DNA of 64,000 bases from DATARH01 sp036489765 (GTDB taxonomy: Bacteria; Pseudomonadota; Alphaproteobacteria; ATCC43930; CGMCC-115725), in NCBI GenBank assembly GCA_036489765.1, contig DASXFE010000128.1, positions 1-64,000 on the forward strand, given 5' to 3'. The position numbers and the translations under genes were made by a program. Below the pieces are notes generated by a model, which ran no database searches, was not told where the DNA came from, and saw only the letters and a program-made list of their open reading frames with translations. Shown here piece after piece: positions 34,836 to 45,147 of this stretch; within the stretch, counting starts at the first letter, position 1; each line of letters starts with the position of its first letter.

Positions 34836-34985
34836 GTTGCCGACCACTTGGCATCGGCAACCGATCGTCAAGACCAAGAGATAGCTCGACAGATGCTGTC
34901 GAGCGCGAAGGAATACTTCGCAAAGGAACCCCCGTTTGTCGTCATTTGGCCGAAAGGCCAGGGCGCACGGGGGTTCTGTTGTTTC
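34836..34985 (+). ncRNA. Candidate structured RNA upstream of hydrolase
   Basis: This gene-free stretch contains four perfect hairpins in a row. GTTGCCGA pairs with TCGGCAAC (34836-34861). GCTCGACAG pairs with CTGTCGAGC around ATG (34884-34904). GCGAAG pairs with CTTCGC (34905-34921, directly abutting). A 10-bp GAACCCCCGT/ACGGGGGTTC stem (34926-34976) encloses a second TGGCC-GAAA-GGCCA hairpin. TGTTGTTTC follows, like an intrinsic terminator. Two more small hairpins lie upstream (34711-34728, 34756-34771). It could be a small RNA or a leader of the hydrolase gene at 35010. It does not match tRNA, SRP RNA, tmRNA or RNase P by eye. The overlapping 74-codon frame looks non-coding. Confidence 0.5.
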
Positions 34986-35009
34986 TGAGTGCCTGATTGG
35001 AGCGAGATC

Positions 35010-35894
35010 GTGCCGCCGACCCTTGACCCTTACGGACCGACCTCGCGCATTTACTTCTCACAGCGCCTCAGGCTGCACTACGTCGATTGGGGCAACCCCG
35101 GCGCGCCGCCGCTTTTGCTTGTCCATGGCGGGCGCGACCATTGCCGCAACTGGGATTGGGTCGCGAGCGCCTTGCGCCACGAGTACCACATCCTCGCGCC
35201 CGATCTGCGCGGCCACGGCGACAGCCAGTGGTCGCCCGACGGCAGCTATTCGGTCGCCGCCTATATCTACGACTTGGCGCAGTTGATCCATCAGCAGGAA
35301 CTGGCGCCGGTCACGATCGTCGGCCATTCGCTCGGCGGGATGCTGACGCTGCGCTACGCCGGCATCTATCCCGGGAACGTGCGCAAGGTCGTCGCGATCG
35401 AGGGGCTCGGCATGACCCCGCGCGCAATGGTCGACCGTGCCAAGCAGCCGATCGCCGACCGCATGCAGCGCTGGATCGAACAACAGCGCGACCTTTCCGG
35501 CCGCCTCCCACGCCGTTACCCCTCGATCGACGAGGCCTTGAAGCGCATGCAGGAGGCCAACCGCCACCTCTCGCCCGAGCAGGCCCGCCACCTGACCCAG
35601 CACGGCGTCAACCAGAACGAAGACGGCACCTATAGCTGGAAATTCGATAACTACGTCCGCTCCGACCGCCCTTACGGGATGACCCAGGACGAGACGCAAG
35701 CCCTCTGGCAGCGCATCACCTGCCCGACCCTCCTCGTCTACGGCAAGGAAAGCTGGGCCTCGAACCCCGAGGACGACGGCCGCATCAAGCATTTCCAGAA
35801 CGCCCGCGTCGTCTCCTTCGACCACGCCGGCCACTGGGTCCACCACGACCGCCTCGACGGGTTCCTGGACTTGGTGCGGGAGTTTCTGCCTTAA
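35010..35894 (+). CDS. Alpha/beta fold hydrolase
   Basis: The 294-residue cytoplasmic hydrolase has the oxyanion region LLLVHGGRDHCRNWDWV, then LAPDLRGHGDS, the nucleophile elbow IVGHSLGGMLTLRYA, an acid near LLVYGKESWASNPEDD and the catalytic His in FDHAGHWVHHDR. This is the classic lipase, esterase or epoxide-hydrolase-like layout; the substrate is not predictable. I prefer the GTG at 35010 because GGAGCGAG precedes it; a GTG at 34989 adds seven residues but has no free ribosome site, since the upstream GGGGG is in a strong hairpin. Confidence 0.88.
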   Translation: MPPTLDPYGPTSRIYFSQRLRLHYVDWGNPGAPPLLLVHGGRDHCRNWDWVASALRHEYHILAPDLRGHGDSQWSPDGSYSVAAYIYDLAQLIHQQELAPVTIVGHSLGGMLTLRYAGIYPGNVRKVVAIEGLGMTPRAMVDRAKQPIADRMQRWIEQQRDLSGRLPRRYPSIDEALKRMQEANRHLSPEQARHLTQHGVNQNEDGTYSWKFDNYVRSDRPYGMTQDETQALWQRITCPTLLVYGKESWASNPEDDGRIKHFQNARVVSFDHAGHWVHHDRLDGFLDLVREFLP

Positions 35895-36000
35895 TGCGGC
35901 GTCACCAAGAATTCGGGCGGCCCTACCGTCCGCGACGGCTTGTAGTCGTGGCCCTATCTGGAAGGCGTATTCATCGTTTTCTTTAGCAAGGGAGGGTTCC

Positions 36001-36285
36001 TTGGCTCAGACCAAAAAGCCGACGATCAGTGTAGACGCCGGCAATGACGTGCCGGGCCGGCGGTTTACCTCGGTGGGTGTTTTCGGGGAGAATTTTCCGG
36101 CTGGCTCGGCGGTCAATCTCCTCGCGCACGGGCGCCGAGGAACGGCCATGGTGCAGTCGGACGGCTCGTTCCAGTGGTCGACCAGCTTCAAGCCCCCGCT
36201 GGCGTGCGGCGGCACCGTATCGGTGACGATCCACGGCGCGGACGGGATCGCGCTTGAGGGATCGTCGGACGTGTTCTGCCCCTGA
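36001..36285 (+). CDS. Small hypothetical protein with TTG start
   Basis: The 94-residue product starts (from TTG) AQTKKPTISVDAGNDVPGRR and looks like a single beta-sandwich domain (RFTSVGVFGENFPAGSAVNLL, then GTVSVTIHGADGIALEG), reminiscent of small Ig-like repeats. GGGAGG lies at a proper distance before the TTG, which decides the start. No signal peptide is present. It stands alone between two oppositely read genes. Function unknown. Confidence 0.6.
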   Translation: MAQTKKPTISVDAGNDVPGRRFTSVGVFGENFPAGSAVNLLAHGRRGTAMVQSDGSFQWSTSFKPPLACGGTVSVTIHGADGIALEGSSDVFCP

Positions 36286-36406
36286 GACATATCGGCGGCA
36301 AGGGGGCGGTGGACGCCGTTCATGGCCCCTTGACGCTTCGCGGCCCGGGACTCGATCGGTGCCGCGACCGGAATGCCGACCCGGCGGACCGCCGCCGGGA
36401 TCCGCC

Positions 36407-36868
36407 CTACTTCCCGCCGAAAATCGGATAAATCACCCGATCCCCCGGCTTGATCCCGAGCTTCGCCGCGGTCCCGCCGTTAAGCTCGATGACCGCGCGC
36501 ACCGCTCCCTGCGACGAGATCATGTCCTCCGACATCGGGATGGCGCGCTCGTGGATGTTGACGATCCGCCCGTCCGCGCCGACGAACAGCATGTCGAGCG
36601 GGATGAGGGTGTTCTTCATCCAGAACGTCGTCGGCTGCGGGCGGCCGAAATCGAACAGCATCCCGGCATCGGGCGCCATGCTCCGCCGGTACATCAGCCC
36701 CTGCTCTTGCTGGGCCGGGGTCGTCGCCAGCTCGATGGTGAATTTGTGGTCGCCCGTCGCGCTGGAGATGGTGATCTCCGACGTCTGAAAGATCTGGAGC
36801 TGCGCCAAGGCCGGCTGCGCGAAAAGCAGCGCGGCGGCGAGGAATAGCAGAAAGCGGCGGGTCGGCAT
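36407..36868 (-). CDS. DUF192 family exported protein
   Basis: The 153-residue protein has a signal peptide (RRFLLFLAAALLFAQPALAQ) and a complete DUF192 domain: ATTPAQQEQGLMYRRSMAPD, then MLFDFGRPQPTTFWMKNTLI and a final LNGGTAAKLGIKPGDRV. The fold is known from structural genomics but the biochemical role is unknown. Confidence 0.92.
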   Translation of the reverse strand: MPTRRFLLFLAAALLFAQPALAQLQIFQTSEITISSATGDHKFTIELATTPAQQEQGLMYRRSMAPDAGMLFDFGRPQPTTFWMKNTLIPLDMLFVGADGRIVNIHERAIPMSEDMISSQGAVRAVIELNGGTAAKLGIKPGDRVIYPIFGGK

Positions 36869-36945
36869 GGCGCGATCCGATAATCGAGCCCGAGGTCGCG
36901 GTCAATTACCTGTCATCGCGAGGCCGCCCCGCGCGCGGGGACGCG

Positions 36946-36985
36946 GCAATCTCGTGCGGAGGAGCCTCTTGCGGCACAAGATTGC
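36946..36985. repeat. Dispersed palindromic repeat
   Basis: GCAATCTCGTGC and GCACAAGATTGC pair with one mismatch around a 16-base loop, followed by TTCGCCGCGCTCGCAATG, a sequence style common to intergenic repeats of alphaproteobacteria. It lies between the divergent DUF192 and metC-like genes. Confidence 0.6.
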
Positions 36986-37035
36986 TTCGCCGCGCTCGCA
37001 ATGCCAGAAACGTGGGCGACATGACGAGGCGATCG

Positions 37036-38190
37036 ATGGCCAAAAGCAATTACCACCCCGCCACCATGGCCGCCCAAGGCCTCGGCTGGACCGATGCGTC
37101 CACCGGCGCCGTGGTGCTGCCGATCCACACGGCGACGACCTTTATCCGCGACCCCGACAACGAGTACCGCCGCGGCCGCAACTACGCCCGTGCCGACAGC
37201 GCCGCGTACGACCAGCCCGAGGCGGTGATCACCGCACTCGAAGGCGGTGTGAAGTCGCTGGTGCTGTCGTCGGGGATGGCGGCGGCGACGGTCGTCTTCC
37301 GCGCGCTGCCGGTCGGCGCGCACGTTGTCGCACCGCAGGTCATGTATCACAGCCTGCGCCGCTGGATCGCCGGCTGGGCCGCCGAGGGGCACATCACCGC
37401 CGATTTCGCCGACGCCTCGTCGCTCGACGCGCTGCGCGCCGCCGTGATCCCCGGCCGTACCCGGCTCGTCTGGATCGAGACGCCGGCCAACCCGCTGTGG
37501 TCGGTGACCGACATCGCCGGTGCGGCCGAGATCGCCCACGCGGCCGGCGCGCTCCTCGCCGTCGACAGCACCACGGCAAGCCCGGTGCTGACCCGCCCGA
37601 TCGAGCACGGCGCCGATATCGTCATGCACTCGGCGACCAAATATCTCAACGGCCACAGCGACGTGATCGCCGGCTCGCTGACCACGGCCCGCGAGGACGA
37701 TTTCTGGCAGCGCCTCGTCGCCGGGCGCAGCAGCAGCGGCGCGATCCTCGGCAGCCTCGAGGCCTATCTGTTGCTGCGCGGCATGCGCACGCTGCCGCTC
37801 AGGGTCGAGCGCGCCTGCCGCTCCGCCCAACGGATCGCAGAGGCGCTCAGCCGCAACCCGCACGTCGCCGCGGTGCTCTATCCCGGCCTCCCCGACCACC
37901 CGAACCACGCGGTCGCCGCCCGCCAGATGCAGGGCGGGTTTGGCGGGATGATGAGCATCCGGGTCAAGGGCGGCGAGGCCGCCGCGATCGCTACCGCCGC
38001 CCGCATCGAATTGTGGAAGCGCGCCACCTCGCTCGGCGGCGTCGAAAGCCTGATCGAACACCGCGCCTCGATCGAAGGCCCCGGCTCTCCGGTCCCGTCC
38101 GATTTGTTGCGTATGTCCGTCGGCTGCGAAGACCCCGACGACCTGATTGCCGACATCGAACAGGCGCTGGCGGGGGCAACGCATTCGTAG
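37036..38190 (+). CDS. Cystathionine beta-lyase / trans-sulfuration PLP enzyme
   Basis: The 384-residue product belongs to the Cys/Met metabolism PLP family. LPIHTATTFIRDPDNEYRRG and NYARADSAAYDQPEAVITALEGG form the substrate and cofactor entry region. SSGMAA binds the PLP phosphate. The PLP lysine is in VMHSATKYLNGHSDVIAG, and SLGGVESLIEHRAS is the late family signature. Within the family, MetC-type beta-lyase is the best guess; gamma-lyase or gamma-synthase activity cannot be excluded. I chose ATG 37036 because GAGG lies before it; ATG 37021 is also in frame. Confidence 0.85.
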   Translation: MAKSNYHPATMAAQGLGWTDASTGAVVLPIHTATTFIRDPDNEYRRGRNYARADSAAYDQPEAVITALEGGVKSLVLSSGMAAATVVFRALPVGAHVVAPQVMYHSLRRWIAGWAAEGHITADFADASSLDALRAAVIPGRTRLVWIETPANPLWSVTDIAGAAEIAHAAGALLAVDSTTASPVLTRPIEHGADIVMHSATKYLNGHSDVIAGSLTTAREDDFWQRLVAGRSSSGAILGSLEAYLLLRGMRTLPLRVERACRSAQRIAEALSRNPHVAAVLYPGLPDHPNHAVAARQMQGGFGGMMSIRVKGGEAAAIATAARIELWKRATSLGGVESLIEHRASIEGPGSPVPSDLLRMSVGCEDPDDLIADIEQALAGATHS

Positions 38191-38197
38191 CATTTGT

Positions 38198-38231
38198 GTA
38201 GGATGGGCTTCGCCGCGCTCGGCCCTCCTAC
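38198..38231. repeat. Dispersed palindrome between convergent genes
   Basis: GTAGGA-T-GGGC pairs with GCCC-TCCTAC (ten base pairs with one bulged T) around a GC-rich loop. It belongs to the GTAGGATGGG...CCCATCCTAC type of proteobacterial repeat. Placed between the metC-like stop and the sufT stop, it probably acts as a bidirectional terminator. Confidence 0.6.
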
Positions 38232-38240
38232 GATCGCCAG

Positions 38241-38636
38241 CTACATCAGACCGAGTTCGAGCTTGGCGGCTTCGCTCATCATGTCGCGGTCCCAGGGGGG
38301 CGACCACACCAAGTTCACCCGCACCTCGTTGACCCCCTCGACGCCGGCGATCGCACTTTCGACCTCGCCCGGCATGCTTTGCGCGACCGGGCAGGCGGGC
38401 GTCGTCAAGGTCATCTCGACAAAAACGGTGCCGCCCTTTTTCACGAGCAGCTCGTAGATCAGACCGAGTTCGACCAAATTGATCGGAATCTCCGGATCCT
38501 GGACCGTCTTCAAAGCCTCGAGCACCGGCTCCATCAGCACGGGATCGTCGTCGCCCTCGGGCCGCTCGACCGGCTCGGTCGCGGGCGGCGGGGGCTGGAA
38601 GTCGAAATAATCGTGGTTGTGCGGATCCGACGGCAT
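38241..38636 (-). CDS. sufT: SUF system Fe-S assembly protein SufT (MIP18/DUF59)
   Basis: The 131-residue protein has an acidic, Pro-rich N-terminus and the MIP18-like domain: VLEALKTVQDPEIPINLVEL, then MTLTTPACPVAQSMPGEVE with the conserved Cys. SufT helps mature iron-sulfur proteins when demand is high. It is last in the suf operon, six bases after sufU. Confidence 0.93.
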   Translation of the reverse strand: MPSDPHNHDYFDFQPPPPATEPVERPEGDDDPVLMEPVLEALKTVQDPEIPINLVELGLIYELLVKKGGTVFVEMTLTTPACPVAQSMPGEVESAIAGVEGVNEVRVNLVWSPPWDRDMMSEAAKLELGLM

Positions 38637-38642
38637 CCTGTC

Positions 38643-39101
38643 CTACTCCGTCTTGACCGTGTCAGTGCCCTTGAGCGCCGCCTCGAAGGCGTGCCAGGGC
38701 AAGGTCGCGCATTTGACCCGCGCCGGATAGGCCTTGACCCCAGTCAGCGGCTCCAGCCGCTCGGAATCCTCGGCCAAATCCTCCGGCACCGCGACGGGCT
38801 CGCCGCCCGTGACCTCGGCGTGGAAGCGGGCGAAGAGCTGCCGCGCCTCGCCGAGCGTCTTGCCCTTCAAGACCTCGGTCATCAGCGACGACGACGCGGT
38901 CGAGATCGCGCAGCCGCGTCCGTCGAAGCTCACATCCTCGATGCGGTCGCCGTCGAGCGACAGGTACACGGTGACCCGGTCGCCGCAGAGCGGATTGTGG
39001 CCCTTCGCCAGATGCGTCGGATGGTCGAGCGCGCGGCGGTTCCGCGGGTGGCGCCCATGGTCGAGTATGATGTCCTGATAAAGCTCGCGCAGATCCATCA
39101 T
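38643..39101 (-). CDS. sufU: SufU-type Fe-S scaffold / sulfur-transfer protein
   Basis: The 152-residue IscU/SufU-fold protein has the three conserved cysteines in GHNPLCGDRV (Cys39), FDGRGCAIST (Cys64) and ARVKCATLPW (Cys131). The insert between Cys64 and Cys131 and the SUF context identify the SufU subgroup, which takes sulfur from SufS. Its ATG overlaps the sufS stop as ATGA, so the two are coupled. Confidence 0.92.
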   Translation of the reverse strand: MMDLRELYQDIILDHGRHPRNRRALDHPTHLAKGHNPLCGDRVTVYLSLDGDRIEDVSFDGRGCAISTASSSLMTEVLKGKTLGEARQLFARFHAEVTGGEPVAVPEDLAEDSERLEPLTGVKAYPARVKCATLPWHAFEAALKGTDTVKTE

Positions 39102-40309
39102 CGCGAAAACATCTCCCGGCATGCCTCGATCGCCGCCGCCAGCCGATCGATATCGGCGCGATCGTTGTACACGCCAAACGAGGCGCGCACCGTGCCCGCC
39201 ACGCCCAATTTGTCCATCAGCGGCTGCGCGCAGTGATTACCGACGCGCACCGCCACATTATGCTGGTCGAGCACGGTGCCGACATCGTGCGGATGCACGC
39301 CGTCGAGGTTGAACGACAGGACGCTCATCTGCCGTTGCCCGCCCTTGACGAGGTTGAGATCGGGGATGCGCGACAGCACATCGACCGCATACCCGGTCAG
39401 CTCCGCCTCATGCTCGCGGATCTGGGCGCGGCCCAGGCCTTCGACGAATTGCAGCGCCTTGCCGAGCCCGACCGCGCCGGCGATATCGGGCGTCCCGGCC
39501 TCGAACCGGTGCGGCGGCTCCTGGAATTCGCTGTGCGCGTACTCGACGCTGAGGATCATGCCGCCGCCGGTCTCCCACGCCGGGATCGCGTCGAGCAGAT
39601 CATAGCGGCCGTAGAGCACGCCGATCCCGCTCGGCCCGTACACCTTGTGGCCGGAGAAGGCATAGAAGTCGCACCCGATCGCCCGCACATCGACCGGCAT
39701 GCGCGGGATCGCCTGGCAGCCGTCGACCAGCACCAGCGCGCCATGCTGGTGCGCCAGACGGGTGATCGTCTCGACCGGCATCATCGTGCCGGTGACATTC
39801 GACACGTGCGTGACCGCGACCATCCGGGTCTTCGGCGACAGCATCGCCTCGAACGCGGAGAGGTCGAATTCCCCGGTCTCGTCGGTCGGCGCCACCCGCA
39901 GCGTGGCCCCGGCGCGCTCGCACGCCATCTGCCACGGCACGAGGTTCGAATGGTGCTCGAGATCGCTGATCACGACCTCGTCGCCGGCCTTGAGGTTCTT
40001 TCCGCCCCAGGCATGGGAGATGAGGTTGATCGCCTCGGTCGCGCCGCGGACGAAAACGATCTCGCGCTCGTCGGCGGCGTTGAGAAACGCCCTTGCGGTC
40101 TCTCTCGCCGCCTCGAACGCATCGGTCGAGCGCTGGCTGAGCCCATAAACGCCGCGATGCACGTTCGCGTAGTCGCTGCGATAGAACTCAGCGAGCCCGT
40201 CGATCACGGCCGCCGGCTTTTGCGCGCTCGCCCCGGAATCGAGGAAGACAAGCCCGGGGTTGCGCTCGAACACCGGGAATTGCTGGCGGAGGGATTTGAC
40301 GTCGATCAT
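39098..40309 (-). CDS. sufS: Cysteine desulfurase SufS
   Basis: The 403-residue group II cysteine desulfurase provides sulfur for Fe-S clusters. PLP-binding and family motifs are NVHRGVYGLSQRSTDAFEAA, VFVRGATEAINLISHAWG, the lysine in YAFSGHKVYGPSGIGVLYG and the active cysteine in RVGNHCAQPLM. Its start overlaps the sufD stop by four bases. Confidence 0.96.
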   Translation of the reverse strand: MIDVKSLRQQFPVFERNPGLVFLDSGASAQKPAAVIDGLAEFYRSDYANVHRGVYGLSQRSTDAFEAARETARAFLNAADEREIVFVRGATEAINLISHAWGGKNLKAGDEVVISDLEHHSNLVPWQMACERAGATLRVAPTDETGEFDLSAFEAMLSPKTRMVAVTHVSNVTGTMMPVETITRLAHQHGALVLVDGCQAIPRMPVDVRAIGCDFYAFSGHKVYGPSGIGVLYGRYDLLDAIPAWETGGGMILSVEYAHSEFQEPPHRFEAGTPDIAGAVGLGKALQFVEGLGRAQIREHEAELTGYAVDVLSRIPDLNLVKGGQRQMSVLSFNLDGVHPHDVGTVLDQHNVAVRVGNHCAQPLMDKLGVAGTVRASFGVYNDRADIDRLAAAIEACREMFSR

Positions 40310-41520
40310 TCCGCGCCCTCCAGCGTCGCGAGCCGGGACCCGAGCCGCTCCATCAGCGTCTCGCGCACCCCGACGTCAGACACCCGCTCGACCGCCTCGC
40401 GCACAAACCCTTCGATCAACAGCCGCCGCGCCTCGCCCTCGGGGATGCCGCGGGCGCGCAGATAGAACAGCGACGCTTCGTCCAGATCACCGACGCTGGC
40501 CCCATGCGCGCATTTGACATCGTCCGCGAGGATTTCGAGTTCCGGCTTCGTGTCGATGACCGCCCGCCGCCCGATGATCAGGCTGCGGCTGGTCTGCTGC
40601 GCGTCGGTCTGCTGCGCCCCTGCGCGGACCTTGATCGTACCCTGGAACGCCCCATGCCCGCGCCCCGCCGCGACGCCCTTGATCAGTTCGCGCGTCTCGC
40701 CGCCCGCCGCGCGATGATCGATCATCGTGACGATATTCGCCTCATCCGAGCCGCCGACCACAAACGCCCCGTCGATCCGGCACCGGGCCCCCTCGCCTGC
40801 CATGACCACCGACAGCTCGTGCCGCACGGTCTTGCCGCCGAGCAGCAGCACAAACGCGCCAAACCGCGCCTTCTCGCCGAGCGTCACCCGCACATCGCCG
40901 ATATGCGCTGCCTCGGCGCCCTCTTCGATACAGACGATGCGGTCCAACACGGCGCCCGGCCCGAGCCGGATGTCGACGACATCGTTGCGCCAATACGCCC
41001 CGTCGCCGGCATAGGTCTCAAACAGTGTCGCCCGGCTGTCGGCCGCCAGGTTGATCAGCGTCTTGGTATGAAGCGAGCCGCCGCTCGACGCCGCATGGGC
41101 GATCTCGATCGGTTGCCCGACGGTCGCGCCGGGACCGACATCGAGCACGAACCCGCCGGCGAAGAACGCCGCGTTGAGGGCCGCGAAAGCCTCGTCGGTC
41201 CCGTCCTCCAGCGCGACCCGCAGCAGATCGGGCCGCTCGGCGATCGCCTTCGCCACGGAGCCGAGCCAGACGCCGGCCCGGGTGATCTCCGGCAGCCGCG
41301 TCTCCGCCGCCGCCGGCAGACGCGGCTTGTCCTGGAGGCCGCGCAGGTCGAGATAGCGCCAGCCCTCGCTGCGCCGGCTCGGAAAACCCTGCTCGGCGAA
41401 GCGATTGATGCCGTGCTTGCGAAAACGGGCGAGCCACTCGGGCTCGTTCGCGGCGCCGGCAAAGGCGTCGAGATAAGGCCGGGCCTCGGGTCTCACGGGG
41501 AAATCGATCGCACCCGTCAT
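40306..41520 (-). CDS. sufD: Fe-S cluster assembly protein SufD
   Basis: The 404-residue SufBD-family protein pairs with SufB and SufC in the scaffold complex. The N-terminal helical part (FPSRRSEGWRYLDLRGL) is followed by the beta-helix core with HTKTLINLAADSRATLFE and a C-terminal VKCAHGASVGDLDEASLFYLRARG motif shared with SufB. Length and position between sufC and sufS are standard. Confidence 0.95.
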   Translation of the reverse strand: MTGAIDFPVRPEARPYLDAFAGAANEPEWLARFRKHGINRFAEQGFPSRRSEGWRYLDLRGLQDKPRLPAAAETRLPEITRAGVWLGSVAKAIAERPDLLRVALEDGTDEAFAALNAAFFAGGFVLDVGPGATVGQPIEIAHAASSGGSLHTKTLINLAADSRATLFETYAGDGAYWRNDVVDIRLGPGAVLDRIVCIEEGAEAAHIGDVRVTLGEKARFGAFVLLLGGKTVRHELSVVMAGEGARCRIDGAFVVGGSDEANIVTMIDHRAAGGETRELIKGVAAGRGHGAFQGTIKVRAGAQQTDAQQTSRSLIIGRRAVIDTKPELEILADDVKCAHGASVGDLDEASLFYLRARGIPEGEARRLLIEGFVREAVERVSDVGVRETLMERLGSRLATLEGAE

Positions 41521-41537
41521 CTTCGCTTACCTGCCCC

Positions 41538-42286
<749 letters not shown>

Positions 42287-42287
<1 letters not shown>

Positions 42288-42505
42288 CAACGTCCGCTTT
42301 GCTCCGGTAAGACTGAGAGATCGGTAGCGACCTCGCCGTTGAAGAGAAATCGAAAGCGGCCTGCGAGCATCAATCGGCCTGCATCTTCTATTGGCCAGCG
42401 GCGACCGTCCCGAGCGACAACGCCCGTATCCACGTTCAGGCCACCCCCATAAATCCCATAGTCTTGTGAGCTATTTCGATGATTTCCATTACGGTACCCC
42501 ACCAT
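42287..42505 (-). CDS. Small hypothetical ORF between sufB and sufC
   Basis: A 72-residue frame fills the unusual 239-base gap between sufB and sufC. It starts MVGYRNGNHRNSSQDYGIYG and ends with a compact RFRFLFNGEVATDLSVLPEQ segment. Its TGA overlaps the sufC ATG (TTGATG), suggesting translational coupling, but no ribosome site precedes its own ATG. Base composition is less GC-rich than the flanking suf genes. It could be an inserted gene or a fortuitous frame. Confidence 0.4.
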
Positions 42506-42526
42506 CTGTATGAGGATCAAAGCAGG

Positions 42527-43981
<1,455 letters not shown>

Positions 43982-44027
43982 CAGGGAAAGACTCTGTTCA
44001 GGTAGGGGCGGGTCAGGTACGGGCAGG

Positions 44028-44477
44028 TCAGGTGCGGGCCGGCGTGGCGATGACGGCCGCCGACGGGAGGAACGACATCGGCGAGATCATCTCGTCGAGC
44101 GAGATCGCCGCCAGCGCCTCCCCGACCGCGCGGTTGATCGCGCCCCAATGCGGCCGGGTCGGGCAGTAATTCGTGTGCGCGCATTCATCGACATGCACCG
44201 AGCATTGCGTCAGCCCGATATCGCCGTCGATCGCGGCAACCACCTCGGCGACCGAGACTGCCCGTGCCGGCCGCGCCAGACGATAGCCGCCGCTCGCGCC
44301 CCGCGTCGCGACGACGAGCTCGGCACGGGCAAGCGCCTTCAGCACTTTGGCCACCGTCGCCGGCGGCAGCCGGGTCTCGGCCGCGATCTGCGCCGCATTC
44401 GCCTGGCGGTCGCTATGGATCGCGAGGTGCGTGGCGACGATGACGCCATAGTCGGCGAGCTTCGATAGGATGATCAT
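44028..44477 (-). CDS. Rrf2-family SUF regulator (Fe-S sensing)
   Basis: The 149-residue winged-helix protein resembles IscR and the alphaproteobacterial SUF regulator. The HTH region (YGVIVATHLAIHSDRQANAA, then LPPATVAKVLKALARAELV) and the wing RGASGGYRLARPA are clear. Cysteines at 92, 99 and 105 (CSVHVDECAHTNYC) can hold a cluster. It heads the suf operon. ATG 44477 was chosen because the family starts MIxLSKLADY; the frame is open 39 codons upstream. An inverted repeat just before the start is its likely own operator. Confidence 0.93.
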   Translation of the reverse strand: MIILSKLADYGVIVATHLAIHSDRQANAAQIAAETRLPPATVAKVLKALARAELVVATRGASGGYRLARPARAVSVAEVVAAIDGDIGLTQCSVHVDECAHTNYCPTRPHWGAINRAVGEALAAISLDEMISPMSFLPSAAVIATPART

Positions 44478-44483
44478 ACTGCG

Positions 44484-44504
44484 ACCAATTCGGACTGGAT
44501 TGGT
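44484..44504. promoter_or_regulatory. Candidate Rrf2 operator at the suf promoter
   Basis: ACCAAT and ATTGGT form perfect arms around a nine-base spacer, six bases upstream of the regulator's ATG. A site this close to the start would block transcription or early elongation of the whole suf operon, fitting autorepression. Confidence 0.5.
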
Positions 44505-44642
44505 ACGCAATACATTGTCGCTCAGCCGCGCACGGTCAAGCTGAAAAGCGGCGGAGAGAGGCTGTGGCGTTCGGTCGCGTGCCCTTCTGGGCACGTGCCC
44601 AGAAGAGCGGGCGAGGGCCGCGAGCGTAGCGAGCCGGGATCC

Positions 44643-45032
44643 CTACTCCGGGATCACCCCGATCGCGCGTTCGATCGCGTTGAAGATCTCGCTGGGGCGA
44701 AACGGCTTTTGCATCATGCCGAGCGGGTGTGCCGCCTGCGCGCGCACCGCGATTTCGGGACCGATCACGCCCGACAGAAACATTGCCGGGATGCCGTACT
44801 CCTCGCGGAGCTGGCTGGCGAGCTCGATCCCGTCGACCGACCCCGCGAGGCGGATGTCGATCAGCGCCAGGCGCGGCTTTTGCTCGGCGACGAGCGCGAG
44901 GGCCTCGAGCCCCGACGCCGCTATCCCGGTCACCTCGAACCCCAGCTCCTCGAGCATGTCGCCGATCGACGTGGCGACCAGCGCCTCGTCTTCGACAATG
45001 AGGATCGTCAGCGGCTTGCTTGTATTGCCCAT
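44643..45032 (-). CDS. Single-domain response regulator
   Basis: The 129-residue protein is a bare receiver: ILIVEDEALVATSIGDMLEEL, phospho-acceptor Asp59 in LALIDIRLAGSVDG, and Lys in MMQKPFRPSEI. It has no output domain, so it probably acts by protein contact, for instance in a phosphorelay. No cognate kinase is adjacent on this strand; a two-component pair diverges from it. Confidence 0.9.
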   Translation of the reverse strand: MGNTSKPLTILIVEDEALVATSIGDMLEELGFEVTGIAASGLEALALVAEQKPRLALIDIRLAGSVDGIELASQLREEYGIPAMFLSGVIGPEIAVRAQAAHPLGMMQKPFRPSEIFNAIERAIGVIPE

Positions 45033-45147
45033 CACAACCACTTCACATCTGATCGCGGCAAAGTTGTCGCCCGCGGATAAGGTGCTCGGCGCCCTGGGGA
45101 AAGGGTGGATCACATCGCTTAGCAAGGGGTTAACGCGGCGGGATGCG

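Noticed and set aside
34764..34988. 74-codon plus-strand frame before the hydrolase gene
   Set aside because: No ribosome site and no protein-like pattern; the region is better explained by nested perfect RNA hairpins.
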